From positions 2,728,001 through 2,792,000 of the forward strand of contig NZ_CP034998.1 of the NCBI RefSeq assembly GCF_002531755.2: 64,000 nucleotides of DNA. Direction: 5' to 3'. The notes beneath the pieces were generated by a model that saw only the letters and a list, made by a program, of their open reading frames with translations, had not been told where the DNA came from and made no database searches. Below, piece by piece: positions 1-8,489 of the stretch (positions are counted from its first letter, which is position 1; the number at the start of each line of letters is the position of its first letter). A program made the position numbers and the translations under genes. Source of the stretch: Rhizobium acidisoli. Its GTDB lineage: Bacteria; Pseudomonadota; Alphaproteobacteria; Rhizobiales; Rhizobiaceae.

Positions 1-924
1 GACAATAACGGTCCGGTCGATAGCAACAAGCAGGGTTATGGCCATGCTTTCGTGCTGCTCGCCGCCTCATCGGCTAAGACGATCGGCCATCCGCTCGCCG
101 ACGGCATGCTTGCCGACATCACCGAGGTCCTGAACAGCAAGTTCTGGGAGCCGCGCCACGGCGCCATCGCCGAGGAATTCACCGCCGACTGGCAGCCGCT
201 CGACGGCGGCGCCTATCGCGGCCAGAATTCCAACATGCACCTGACCGAAGCGCTGATGGCCGCCTTCGAAGCGACCGGCGACAGGGACTACCTGACCAAG
301 GCCGAAAGCATCGCCGATCTCGTCATCCGGCGCGCGGCGGGTTCGGTCGACTGGCGCGTCGCAGAACATTTCGACGCCGAATGGAAGCTCGACAAGACCT
401 ACTATCATCCGAACGAAATGTTCCGCCCGGCCGGCACGACGCCCGGCCATTGGCTGGAATGGACCCGTCTCATCTTGCAGCTCTGGTCACTCGGCGGCAA
501 ACGTATCGAGTGGATGCCGGACGCGGCCAAGGCGCTCTTCGAGCAATCCATGGCGCTCGGCTGGGACAGCGACAAGGGCGGTTTTTTCTATACGCTCGAT
601 TGGGACGACAAGCCCGCCAAGCGCAATAAACTTTGGTGGCCTGCCTGCGAGGGTGCCGCCGCCGCCCACTTCCTCAACGAGCACCTGCCGAGCGACTATC
701 ACGAGCAATGTTATCGCAAGATCTGGAACGTGATCGAACGCGCCTTCATCGACCACCGGAACGGCGGCTGGCATGAGGAACTGACGGAGGATCTCGTTCC
801 CGCCCATTCGCTCTTCCCCGGCAAGGGCGACATCTACCACGCCCTGCAAGCCTGCCTGATCCCGCTCTTCCCGGCAACCGGCAGCCTGACCAAGGGCATT
901 ACCGAGGCCGGCGGCAGGCTCTGA
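1..924 (+). CDS. AGE-family sugar epimerase/isomerase, 5' truncated
   Basis: The open frame runs from the first base of the window with no start, so only the C-terminal ~307 residues are present. Early residues KQGYGHAF and later blocks such as FRPAGTTPGHWLEW, WWPACEGAAAA and HSLFPGKGDIYHALQ are typical of the N-acylglucosamine 2-epimerase / mannose isomerase family, an (alpha/alpha)6-barrel fold with catalytic histidines. It probably interconverts aldose and ketose (or epimeric) sugars in the cytoplasm; the substrate cannot be read from sequence. It converges on the next gene with a 41-bp gap. Confidence 0.8.
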   Translation, partial: DNNGPVDSNKQGYGHAFVLLAASSAKTIGHPLADGMLADITEVLNSKFWEPRHGAIAEEFTADWQPLDGGAYRGQNSNMHLTEALMAAFEATGDRDYLTKAESIADLVIRRAAGSVDWRVAEHFDAEWKLDKTYYHPNEMFRPAGTTPGHWLEWTRLILQLWSLGGKRIEWMPDAAKALFEQSMALGWDSDKGGFFYTLDWDDKPAKRNKLWWPACEGAAAAHFLNEHLPSDYHEQCYRKIWNVIERAFIDHRNGGWHEELTEDLVPAHSLFPGKGDIYHALQACLIPLFPATGSLTKGITEAGGRL

Positions 925-965
925 GGTTCAGTACCCCGCGCCCGCCGGCTCAGCAAACGGCCCGC

Positions 966-1463
966 TCAGAGCGGCGGGTCGAGCCGCAGCGTATCCAGAT
1001 CCTTTGCCAGCATCAGCGCCAAGGCCTCGACCGCGAGATTGTGGTCGTCGCGCTGCGGCAGGCCGGAGACGGTGACCGCGCCGATGCAGCCGGTGCCCTT
1101 GACGTTGATCGGGAAGCTGCCGCCATGCGGCGCATAATCGGCGCCGGAAAGCCCGTTATCCTCGACGGTCTTGCCATCTTTGCTGAGCTTCAGGCCGGAG
1201 GCATAGCTGCTGCGGAAATAACGCAGCACCATGTTGCGCTTGCGGCGGACCCAGTTGACGTTATCGGGCGTCACGCCAGGCAGTGCGGCATAGAAGACCG
1301 GCATCGAATGCAGGGTCACATCGATCGCGATGCCGAGGCCGCGCTCGGTGGCAAGTTCCTGCAGGAGTTTGCCGAGCTGCCATGCCGTCGTCAGGTCGAA
1401 GGCGTCGAAGCTCAGGGCCTTCTCCTGCTCTGCGATCCGGCTGAGATCCTGTTCGATTGTCAT
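966..1463 (-). CDS. HbpS/GlcG-like (UPF0303, heme-degrading domain) protein
   Basis: A protein of about 165 residues resembling the UPF0303 / HbpS-GlcG family, whose relatives bind heme or small ligands. Visible family blocks are NWVRRKRNMVLRY near residue 70-85 and APHGGSFPI plus GTGCIGAVTVSGLPQ near 115-135, followed by a helix that packs on the sheet. The ATG at 1463 is preferred over the in-frame TTG at 1469 because GAGGAG lies 9 nt upstream of the ATG and only 3 nt from the TTG. It follows the frameshifted flavin reductase gene on the same strand and may be the last gene of that group. A link to flavin or heme chemistry is inference. Confidence 0.75.
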   Translation of the reverse strand: MTIEQDLSRIAEQEKALSFDAFDLTTAWQLGKLLQELATERGLGIAIDVTLHSMPVFYAALPGVTPDNVNWVRRKRNMVLRYFRSSYASGLKLSKDGKTVEDNGLSGADYAPHGGSFPINVKGTGCIGAVTVSGLPQRDDHNLAVEALALMLAKDLDTLRLDPPL

Positions 1464-1552
1464 GGCCAAGCACTCCTCTGCCGTGATGATCCGCTGCGAC
1501 CATTCTTGCGGGGAGCAAAAAAGTAAAGCAAAAACTTGGAGCTACCAAAGCC

Positions 1553-2163
1553 TCAGAGCTTCGGCGTCAGCATCTCGAAGCGGTCGCGGATGGTGGCGCA
1601 AGTATCGCCGCCGAGCCGGGCAATGGCATCGACGGCGGCCGGATCGACATGCAGCCGTTCCGGATCGACGACGCCGTCCTGATAATGCGCATAGACGATC
1701 TCGCCCATGACGATCTGCCGCGAGCGCCCCAGCTCCAGCGTCACATGCCGCCGGCATTCGAACGCGGCCGGCGCTTCGGCGATCCAGGGCGAGGCCACCT
1801 TCGCGCCCGGCATTGCCGTCAATCCCGCTTCTTTCAACTCGTCGACCCCTCGGGGATAACGGGCGCCGCAGACATGCATGGCCTCGGCGATGGCGAAGGA
1901 GACGATGTTGACCGTGAAGACCTCGGTCATGCGGATATTGTGGCCGGTATCCTTGAACGACATGTCGGCATTGTTTTCGACCCCGATCGCCAGATTGGGG
2001 GATCGGCCGAAAGGCAGTTGAAGAAGCTGAAGGGGGCTGCGTTGATCCGCCCGTGTTCGTCGACCGTCGTCACCAGCGCGATCGGCCGCGGAATGATCGT
2101 GCCGATCATCAGCTTGTAGCGCTCGCGCTCACTGAGCTCTTTGAAGTCGAAGGAGATGGCCAT
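1553..2163 (-). pseudogene. flavin reductase-like (DIM6/NTAB) gene with a -1 frameshift
   Basis: The reading begins at 2163 with a flavin-reductase N-terminus (IIPRPIALVTTVD, NAAPFSFFNCLSADPP) and continues, in another frame, with LAIGVENNADMSFKDTGHN through to the stop at 1553. The two halves join near 1988, where ATCTGG would read ATCCTGG in an intact gene, so one C seems to be missing. Together they make about 204 residues, a normal length for FMN-binding split-barrel reductases that supply reduced flavin or carry out related chemistry. It starts 3 nt after the racemase gene stop, so it is part of the transport operon. Whether this is a real mutation or a sequencing error cannot be told here. 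Confidence 0.75.
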
Positions 2164-2166
2164 GGC

Positions 2167-2910
2167 TCAGCCGAGCTTCCCGGCCGGCGAAAAGGCGCTC
2201 ATCGCTCCGGTAAAGGCTTTCGGCAGCGGCGAGGCATAGGAGCCGCGCTTGCTGGTGGAAAGCCCGAGCGAAACCAACGCCTCGGCCTGCTTGACGGCGG
2301 CCGAGACACCGTCGATGACGGGCACGCCATAAATTGCCTGCAGTTCCCTCGCCAGATCCGTCATGCCGGCACAGCCGAGCACAATCGCCTCGGCGCCGTC
2401 TTCGGCAAGCGCCCGTTCGATCTCGGCCCTGAGCTTGCCGATCGCGCCCGAGGCCGGATCTTCGAGCTCCAGCACCGGGATATCGGAGGCGCGCACCCTG
2501 GCGCGCTCGCCCATGCCGTAGCGGCGCACCAGATTGTCGATCAGCACCCGCGACCGCTCAAGCGTCGTCACCACGGTGAAACGCTGCCCCAGGAAACCCG
2601 CCGTTGCGACTGCGGATTCGCAGAGCCCGAGGATCGGCACATCGGCGAAGCTGCGTGCCGCCTCCAGCCCGGTATCGTCGAAGCAGGCGATGACGGCCGC
2701 GTCATAACCCGCCGTCTGCCGCTCCTTCAGTTCGGAAAGCAGTCCGGGGATCGCCAGTGCCCCGTCGTAGTGGCCCTCGATGGAGACAGGCCCCATGCTG
2801 GATGTGGCGGCGATGATTTCCGTGCCGGAAGCGGCCACCGCACGCGCGGCGTTGGCGGCCTTCTCGGTCATGGAGGCCGTGGTATTGGGATTGACGATGA
2901 GGATGCGCAT
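2167..2910 (-). CDS. Asp/Glu/hydantoin racemase family protein
   Basis: A 247-residue protein starting MRILIVNPNTTASMTE, the signature of hydantoin racemase-like members of the Asp/Glu racemase superfamily. The two cysteines expected for cofactor-independent racemisation are present in VIACFDDTG (about residue 76) and VLGCAGM (about residue 181). It probably inverts a hydantoin, allantoin or related chiral centre in the cytoplasm. It lies 4 nt downstream of an ABC permease gene, so uptake and racemisation of one substrate are likely coupled; the substrate itself is inferred. Family assignment is firm, exact substrate is not. Confidence 0.8.
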   Translation of the reverse strand: MRILIVNPNTTASMTEKAANAARAVAASGTEIIAATSSMGPVSIEGHYDGALAIPGLLSELKERQTAGYDAAVIACFDDTGLEAARSFADVPILGLCESAVATAGFLGQRFTVVTTLERSRVLIDNLVRRYGMGERARVRASDIPVLELEDPASGAIGKLRAEIERALAEDGAEAIVLGCAGMTDLARELQAIYGVPVIDGVSAAVKQAEALVSLGLSTSKRGSYASPLPKAFTGAMSAFSPAGKLG

Positions 2911-2914
2911 GATG

Positions 2915-3736
2915 TCAGTTGATCTTTGCCTGCCGCCGGCTGAGCATCGTCATGATGGCGAGCGCGACGAGAATGATGGTGAAGGAAAACAGTGTCGTCA
3001 CCGTGCCGAGCGCATAGAGCACCGGCGTCGTGACGTTGGTCGTCATGCCGTAGATTTCGAGCGGCAGCGTATTGTAGGTGCCCGACGTCATCAACGTGCG
3101 AGCGAATTCGTCGTAGGAAAGCGTGAAACCGAATAGGCCGACGCCGATCAGGCTCGGGGCGATCATCGGCAACACGACATGGCGGAACGTCTGCCAGGCG
3201 GAGGCGCCGAGGTCGCGCGCTGCCTCTTCATAGGCCGGCGAGAAGCGGTTGAAGACGGCAAACATGATCAGCACGCCGAATGGCAGCGTCCAGGTGAGAT
3301 GGGCGCCGAAGGCCGAGGAATACCAGGCGGGCTTCAGCCCGCCCTCCTGGAAGACGACGCCGATACCGAGCGAGACGATGATCGACGGCACGACGAGGCT
3401 GGCGACCGTCGCATAGAACAGCACGGTCGAACCACGGAAGCGGCGGCGGAAGGCAAGACCGGCGAGCAGCGACACGGTGACGGTCACGACCATCACCATC
3501 AGCCCGAGGCTGAAGGAGCGCCGGAAGGAGGCGCCGAAATCGCCGACCGCCTGCTTTTCGAACAGGTTGAAGAACCAATGGGTGGAAACGCCATTCATCG
3601 GGAAGGTCAGGCCGCCGTCCGGCCCCTGGAAGGAGAGGATCAGCACCGCCGAGAGCGGACCGTAGAGGAACAGCACGAAGACGGCGAAGAAGATCGCCAG
3701 CAGATAGAATTCGAGACCGCGTTTTTCGTGGTTCAT
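2915..3736 (-). CDS. ABC transporter permease (PotC-like)
   Basis: A 273-residue inner-membrane permease with six predicted hydrophobic segments, beginning about residue 10 (YLLAIFFAVFVLFLYGPL). The EAA loop that docks to the ATPase is visible as EEAARDLGASAWQTFRHVVLP near residue 170-190. It resembles PotC-type subunits of spermidine/putrescine-like importers. The start ATG is one base after the stop of the other permease gene (TGAGATG), so the two are translationally coupled. It is the second channel half of the importer encoded at 2915-7423. Confidence 0.85.
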   Translation of the reverse strand: MNHEKRGLEFYLLAIFFAVFVLFLYGPLSAVLILSFQGPDGGLTFPMNGVSTHWFFNLFEKQAVGDFGASFRRSFSLGLMVMVVTVTVSLLAGLAFRRRFRGSTVLFYATVASLVVPSIIVSLGIGVVFQEGGLKPAWYSSAFGAHLTWTLPFGVLIMFAVFNRFSPAYEEAARDLGASAWQTFRHVVLPMIAPSLIGVGLFGFTLSYDEFARTLMTSGTYNTLPLEIYGMTTNVTTPVLYALGTVTTLFSFTIILVALAIMTMLSRRQAKIN

Positions 3737-3737
3737 C

Positions 3738-4649
3738 TCAAAGCTCCTTGCGGATGTCGACGACGCGCAGGATCGCCGCGACCATCAGCAGAACCACCGC
3801 CAGCAGCACCACCGCATTGGCGGCCGCCGCCGGATATTGCAGCAGCGACATCTGGTTCTTCATCATCAGCGCCACCGAGGCGCTCTGGCCGCCGGACATC
3901 ACCTGCACCGTCGAAAAATCCGCCATGACGAGGGTGACGACGAAGATCGTGCCGATCGCCATGCCGGGTTTTGCTAAGGGAATGACGACATTCCACAGCA
4001 CCTGCCAGCCGGAGGCGCCGGCATCGCGCGCCGCTTCGAACAGCGACCGGTCGATGCGCATCAGCGTGTTGAAGATCGGCGTCACCATGAACAGCGTATA
4101 GAGATGCACCATGGCGAGCACGACGGCGAAATCGGAATAGAGCAGCCATTCGATCGGCTGCGGAATGATGCCCATCTCGATCAGCGTCGAATTGACCAGC
4201 CCGTTGCGCCCCAGCACCGGAATCCACGAGATCATGCGGATGATGTTCGAGGTCATGAACGGCACGGTGCAGACGAGAAAGAGGATCATCTGCGTCGAGG
4301 TCTTGCGGATGTGGAAGGCCAGGAAATAGGCGACCCAGAAACCGATAACGAGCGTCAATGACCAGACGATCGCGGTGAATTTCAGCGTGTTGAGATAGGT
4401 CTTCCACGTCACCCACGAACCGAGCGTATCGGTGTAATTCATGGTGAGGAAATCGGGATAGAGGCCGGCGAAGTCATAATCCCAGAAACTGACAACCGCG
4501 ATCATGGCGATCGGCAGCAGGAAGAAGAAGCCGAGAATGGCGATCAGCGGCGTCGCCTGGAGATAGGAGATGGTTGAGGGGGAGAGGCGGAAAGTGCGGA
4601 CTCGCGCACCGTGTTTGCCTTCCTCCGTTGCCGCTGCGATGATCGCCAT
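3738..4649 (-). CDS. ABC transporter permease (PotB-like)
   Basis: A 303-residue permease with a cytoplasmic N-terminus, a first membrane segment around residues 35-55 (TPLIAILGFFFLLPIAMIAVV) and five more. The EAA motif FEAARDAGASGWQVLWNVVIP is near residue 205-225. It matches PotB-type partners in polyamine-class importers. It is separated from the binding-protein gene by about 340 bp of repeat DNA but lies in the same orientation and completes the importer. Its stop is one base from the next permease start. Confidence 0.85.
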   Translation of the reverse strand: MAIIAAATEEGKHGARVRTFRLSPSTISYLQATPLIAILGFFFLLPIAMIAVVSFWDYDFAGLYPDFLTMNYTDTLGSWVTWKTYLNTLKFTAIVWSLTLVIGFWVAYFLAFHIRKTSTQMILFLVCTVPFMTSNIIRMISWIPVLGRNGLVNSTLIEMGIIPQPIEWLLYSDFAVVLAMVHLYTLFMVTPIFNTLMRIDRSLFEAARDAGASGWQVLWNVVIPLAKPGMAIGTIFVVTLVMADFSTVQVMSGGQSASVALMMKNQMSLLQYPAAAANAVVLLAVVLLMVAAILRVVDIRKEL

Positions 4650-4685
4650 GATCGGTTCTCCGTTTCCTCATTATGCAGGTCGGGC

Positions 4686-4980
4686 AAGGAGCCCCCTCAT
4701 TCGCCTGCCGGCACCCTTACCTGGGTCGAGCCACTGGTCTCGACCCGTCCTTCGGACCCCCGCTGGGGAGAAGAGGAACCGCGGCAACGTCTCGGCCACC
4801 GCGAACCTTGCTTTGGGATAGGGAAGATTCAAAAGACCCCTCCCCAACCCTCCCCACAAGGGGGAGGGAGTTACTGTGCCGCGCCCTCACCGGGCTCCCT
4901 TCCTACAAGGGGCAGGAGTTTTTTGCCGCAACCTCGCCGGGCTCCCTCCCCCTTGTGGGGAGGGTTGGGGAGGGGAAAAG
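4686..4980. repeat. intergenic mosaic repeat with inverted arms
   Basis: The 341-bp gap inside the ABC operon is filled by repeat DNA. Two copies of a CCTCCCCAACCCTCCCC-type arm face each other at about 4834-4870 and 4944-4978 and could form a long hairpin. The left part (CCTCATTCGCCTGCCGGCAC, then TCGACCCGTCCTTCGGAC) matches repeats near 53200 and 35690. Such elements are widespread in Rhizobium intergenic DNA. No coding sequence is supported here. The hairpin could stabilise the upstream binding-protein message or lower permease expression. Confidence 0.7.
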
Positions 4981-4990
4981 CGGCTAATGC

Positions 4991-6289
4991 TTAGGCAGCG
5001 ATAAACTCGTTCCAGCGGCGGACCATGTAGCGGTCTTCGTCCATCACCGAGTTCCAGCAGGCGACCGCACCCATGCGGGCTTCGAAGGCGCCGCCGTCGC
5101 GGACAGCACCGGCCTTTTCCATGACCTTGCCTTCGGGCGACAGGATATCGCCCTGCGCCGGTTTGCCCTCGATCCAGTAGCCCCACTCGTCAGCCGACAT
5201 GAAGTTCTTGGCGGTGTCCATGCAGGCGGAGTAATAGCCTTGGCGGTTGAGGTAGCCGCCGACCCAGCCCGACGTGTACCAGTTGATATATTCATAGGCC
5301 GCGTCGAGCTCGGCGCCCCTCAGATGCGCGGCAAGACCGAGACCGCCGCCCCATGCCCGGTAGCCTTCCTTGAGAGGCTGGAAGGTGCAGGCGATGCCCT
5401 TGGAGCGGACGGCAGCGACGGCCGGCGACCACATGGACTGGATGACGACTTCGCCCGAGGCCATCAGGTTGACCGACTCGTCGAAGCTCTTCCAGAAGGC
5501 GCGGAACTGGCCGTCGCCCTTGGTCTTGATCAGGAATTCGATCGTCTTGTCGATCTCTTCCTTGGTCATGTTGCCCTTGTCGGCATATTTGATCTTGCCG
5601 GCGGCTTCCATGATCATCGCCGCATCCATGATGCCGATCGACGGAATGTTGAGGATCGCCGTCTTGCCCTTGAAGGCCGGATCGAGAATATCAGCCCAGC
5701 TTGTGATCGGACGGCCGGTAAGGTCGGGGCGGATGCCGAGCGTGTCGGCGTTATAGATGGTGGGAACCATCGTCATCCACTGTGTCGGTTCCTTGGCGAA
5801 CTTCTTGGAGCCTTGCGCCTCGACGAAGCCGACGGTGTGCGGCGCCGTGCCCTGGGCGATGACGCTGTCTGCCTTCAGCTTGCCGTTGATGAACAGCGGC
5901 ACGATCTTGTCGTAATATTTCAGCTTCTTGACGTCCATCGGCTGCAGAACGCCTGTCGGGAACACCTTCTTGGCGATCCAGTATTCGATATCGGCAATGT
6001 CGTAGCTGTCGGGCTGGGTGACGGCGCGCTGGGCGGCGGCGTCGGAATCGGTCGCCGTCATCTCCAGCGTGATGCCGAGATCGGCTTTGCACTTCTCGGC
6101 GATGGCATTAATGTTGGAAACGCCGGTGCCGAACTGGCGAAGCGTGATGTTCGTCTTCGCCCAGATGGTGGGAAAGCCGGTGATCGCGCCGGAGCCGGCG
6201 ATGGCGCCGACGGCAGCAGCACCCGTCTTTAAGAGCGTGCGGCGGGAAAGACCCTTCGCAGCCTTTGTCGATGTGGTTTCAGTCGTCAT
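4991..6289 (-). CDS. ABC transporter periplasmic substrate-binding protein (PotD-like, Tat signal)
   Basis: A 432-residue extracellular binding protein. The N-terminus carries a twin-arginine signal (SRRTLLKTG at residues 15-23) followed by a hydrophobic stretch and a likely cleavage near IWAKT, so it should be exported folded. The rest is a type-2 periplasmic binding fold with PotD-like features (YDIADIEYWIAKK, SWADILDPAFKGKTAI, ASGEVVIQSMWSPAVAA). It delivers ligand to the two permeases encoded downstream. A 44-bp gap separates it from the ATPase gene upstream. The ligand is unknown; the racemase in the operon suggests a hydantoin- or amide-like nitrogen compound. Confidence 0.85.
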   Translation of the reverse strand: MTTETTSTKAAKGLSRRTLLKTGAAAVGAIAGSGAITGFPTIWAKTNITLRQFGTGVSNINAIAEKCKADLGITLEMTATDSDAAAQRAVTQPDSYDIADIEYWIAKKVFPTGVLQPMDVKKLKYYDKIVPLFINGKLKADSVIAQGTAPHTVGFVEAQGSKKFAKEPTQWMTMVPTIYNADTLGIRPDLTGRPITSWADILDPAFKGKTAILNIPSIGIMDAAMIMEAAGKIKYADKGNMTKEEIDKTIEFLIKTKGDGQFRAFWKSFDESVNLMASGEVVIQSMWSPAVAAVRSKGIACTFQPLKEGYRAWGGGLGLAAHLRGAELDAAYEYINWYTSGWVGGYLNRQGYYSACMDTAKNFMSADEWGYWIEGKPAQGDILSPEGKVMEKAGAVRDGGAFEARMGAVACWNSVMDEDRYMVRRWNEFIAA

Positions 6290-6334
6290 GTCAGTTCCCC
6301 TTTTTGTTGATGCGGAAGGATGGTTGGCAATGGT

Positions 6335-7423
6335 TCATGCGGATGAGCGGCCGAGAAGTACGGCATCGTCGAGCGTCCAGCTGAGCGAGACGGCATCACC
6401 GACGGCGACCGGCCGGGCGAAATAATCGCTATCGTCTGATATGACGGTGAAGTCGTCGCTGCCGGCCCCGTGTGCGGTGATCTTCACCGAAGAGCCGCGA
6501 TATTCGACATTGGAGACGATGGCATTGAAGCCGAGCGTCCATTCGGACGCCACCTGCAGGCGCACGCGGTCGGTGCGGATGCCGATATCGACCGGTTGGC
6601 CGACCTCCCTGCCCGCCCCGCGCACGGAAAAGCTCTGCCCCTCCGGCACGGTCATGACGATCACGCCGTTTTCGCTTGAGGTCACCCGTCCGGTGAGCAC
6701 GTTGTGGTCGCCCATGAAGCGGGCGACGAAAGCGGTCGCCGGCTTTTCGAATACTTCGCGGGGCGCAGCCGCCTGCTCGATCCGGCCGTCATTCATGATG
6801 ACCATGATATCGGCGAGCGCCATCGCCTCTTCCTGGCTGTGGGTGACATGCACAAAGGTGATGCCGAGCGACTTCTGCAGCTTCTTGAGTTCGGCGCGCA
6901 TGCGGATCTTCAGGAACGGGTCGAGCGCCGACAGCGGCTCGTCGAGCAGCAGCGCCTCCGGATCGGTGATCAGCGCGCGCGCCAGCGCCACGCGCTGCTG
7001 CTGACCGCCGGAAAGCTGGGCCGGGCGCCTGATAGCATAGGGCTCCATCTGCATCAGCTTCAGCATGTCGAGCGCCTTGGCCCGCCGCTCCGCCTTGTCG
7101 ACGCCCTTCATTTTCAAGCTGAAGGCGACATTGTCGATGAGATCGAGATGCGGAAACAGCGCATAGGACTGGAACATCATCGCAGTACCGCGCCGGGCCG
7201 GCGGAAAATCGGTGACGACTGTATTGCCGAGCCGGATATCGCCCGACGAGATGCTCTCATGGCCGGCGATCATGCGCAGCGTCGAGGTCTTGCCGCAGCC
7301 GGACGGGCCGAGGAAGCAGCAATAGGAGCCAGCCGGAATCTTCAGGCTGATCGCCTCTACCGCGGTCGTCGCCCCGTAGACCTTCGAAACGGATACTATA
7401 TCGATCTCTGCCGCTTTCGACAT
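6335..7423 (-). CDS. ABC transporter ATP-binding protein (PotA-like)
   Basis: A 362-residue ATPase with Walker A GPSGCGKT (residues 39-46), Q-loop around Q85, signature LSGGQ (138-142), Walker B ALLLDEP (about 157-163) and the H-loop in FVHVTHSQEE. The C-terminal ~110 residues form a TOBE-type domain, as in PotA/MalK-class importers. Two adjacent ATGs (7426 and 7423) follow AGGGGAAGG; 7423 gives the better spacing, while the longer frame to 7468 would start inside the promoter. It is the first gene of the minus-strand operon running down to about 1553. Confidence 0.88.
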   Translation of the reverse strand: MSKAAEIDIVSVSKVYGATTAVEAISLKIPAGSYCCFLGPSGCGKTSTLRMIAGHESISSGDIRLGNTVVTDFPPARRGTAMMFQSYALFPHLDLIDNVAFSLKMKGVDKAERRAKALDMLKLMQMEPYAIRRPAQLSGGQQQRVALARALITDPEALLLDEPLSALDPFLKIRMRAELKKLQKSLGITFVHVTHSQEEAMALADIMVIMNDGRIEQAAAPREVFEKPATAFVARFMGDHNVLTGRVTSSENGVIVMTVPEGQSFSVRGAGREVGQPVDIGIRTDRVRLQVASEWTLGFNAIVSNVEYRGSSVKITAHGAGSDDFTVISDDSDYFARPVAVGDAVSLSWTLDDAVLLGRSSA

Positions 7424-7451
7424 CATGCCTTCCCCTGTTTGGAAAAGACGA

Positions 7452-7468
7452 TGCACTTGCCGTGCCAA
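7452..7468 (-). promoter_or_regulatory. candidate sigma-54 (-24/-12) promoter for the ABC operon
   Basis: On the minus strand the bases TTGGCACGGCAAGTGCA match the RpoN consensus TGGCACG-N4-TTGC at every position but one (G for the first T of the -12 box), with correct GG-to-GC spacing. Transcription would begin near 7441, leaving a short leader that holds the AGGGGAAGG ribosome site and the start at 7423/7426. I did not find a clear NtrC enhancer site upstream. A nitrogen-regulated promoter would suit an uptake operon with a hydantoin-type racemase. Confidence 0.5.
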
Positions 7469-7595
7469 TTCGCCGACGACTTCTCAACCCATTGTGAATC
7501 ATGGGTTTTATCTGCTGTAGATCGGATGGAGATAAAATATGAGCAAAACAATACCTGCACAGGATTTAGGCTATCGTCCTCAATTTATGCAGATG

Positions 7596-7607
7596 ATCGT
7601 ATACAAT
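7596..7607. promoter_or_regulatory. candidate GntR/FCD operator
   Basis: ATCGTATACAAT is a near-perfect palindrome of the ATnGTATACnAT type often bound by FCD-class GntR regulators. It sits between the divergent ABC operon (start 7423) and the GntR-family gene (start 7693), about 85 bp upstream of the regulator's ATG, where an autoregulatory and operon-controlling site would be expected. Confidence 0.5.
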
Positions 7608-7692
7608 TTGCTCGACGCTTCGAGCACAAATTCCGTTTAACTTTTGCCGAGAAGCCGGATATGGTTTGCCCATCATCAGGAAATCGATTTTC

Positions 7693-8403
7693 ATGAAATC
7701 CGCTGCCAAGGCCATGCAGGCCGAAGACTCCGCCGAAACAAGCACACAACTGATCCGTGATTCTATTCGCGAAGCAATCGTCGAGCGCAGGCTTTCACCC
7801 GGCACCAAGCTCTCCGAAAAAGATGTCGGCAATCTCTTCAGCGTCAGCCGCACGCTTGCCCGCGCGGCACTGCAGGCGCTCTCCTATGAAGGCCTGGTCA
7901 GCGTCGAGAAGAACCGCGGCGCCTTTGTCGCCTATCCCTCGCCCGACGAGGCCCGGCAGATCTTTGCCGCCCGCCGCCTGGTCGAGCCCGGCATATTGCG
8001 CGAGGCGGCGGCACGGATCACGGCCGGGGACATCAGCCAGCTGAAACAGCTTCTGCTGGAGGAAGGCCGCCTGATGAGCGAGCGCGGCCAGACGGCGCGG
8101 CGCGCCGAGATCAAGGCGTCGGGCGATTTTCATCTGAGGCTGGCGGAGATTTCCGGCAATGCGATCATGCAGCGCTTCATGGAAGAGCTTGTCGCCCGCT
8201 CGTCGCTGGTGATTGCCCTTTACGGCCAGTCCACCGCCTCAAGCTGCGGTCATTCCGAACATGGCGAGATCATCACAGCGATCGAAAACAACGAGCTCGA
8301 CCGCGCCTGCCAGCTGATGCTGCATCACATCACCCATATCGAGACCGATCTCGACCTGCGCGAACGCAAGAGCCTCGGCCTCAAGGAAGCCTTCGAGCTT
8401 TAG
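7693..8403 (+). CDS. GntR-family transcriptional regulator, FCD subfamily
   Basis: A 236-residue regulator. Residues about 15-80 form the winged helix-turn-helix (TQLIRDSIREAIVERRLSPG, then LSEKDVGNLFSVSRTLARAAL). Residues about 90-225 are an all-helical FCD ligand-binding domain, with the metal-site pattern of an early Asp (DFHLRLAEISGN) and later histidines (HSEHGEI, MLHHI). The ATG at 7693 is preferred over an in-frame TTG at 7666, because AGGA lies 11 nt upstream. Divergent orientation suggests it controls the ABC/racemase operon and itself. Confidence 0.85.
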   Translation: MKSAAKAMQAEDSAETSTQLIRDSIREAIVERRLSPGTKLSEKDVGNLFSVSRTLARAALQALSYEGLVSVEKNRGAFVAYPSPDEARQIFAARRLVEPGILREAAARITAGDISQLKQLLLEEGRLMSERGQTARRAEIKASGDFHLRLAEISGNAIMQRFMEELVARSSLVIALYGQSTASSCGHSEHGEIITAIENNELDRACQLMLHHITHIETDLDLRERKSLGLKEAFEL

Positions 8404-8440
8404 AACCGTCCTTCAGACGATCGGCATGCGAAGGCGCCGG

Positions 8441-8461
8441 GGGCGTGGCTTCGCCACGCCC
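8441..8461 (+). terminator. hairpin downstream of the GntR gene
   Basis: GGGCGTGGC and GCCACGCCC form a perfect 9-bp stem with a TTC loop about 40 bp after the GntR stop. There is no T-run, so it may act only as a weak or bidirectional terminator between two convergent genes. Confidence 0.4.
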
Positions 8462-8489
8462 GCCGTCCGTCAAGCGCAATCCGACACGC

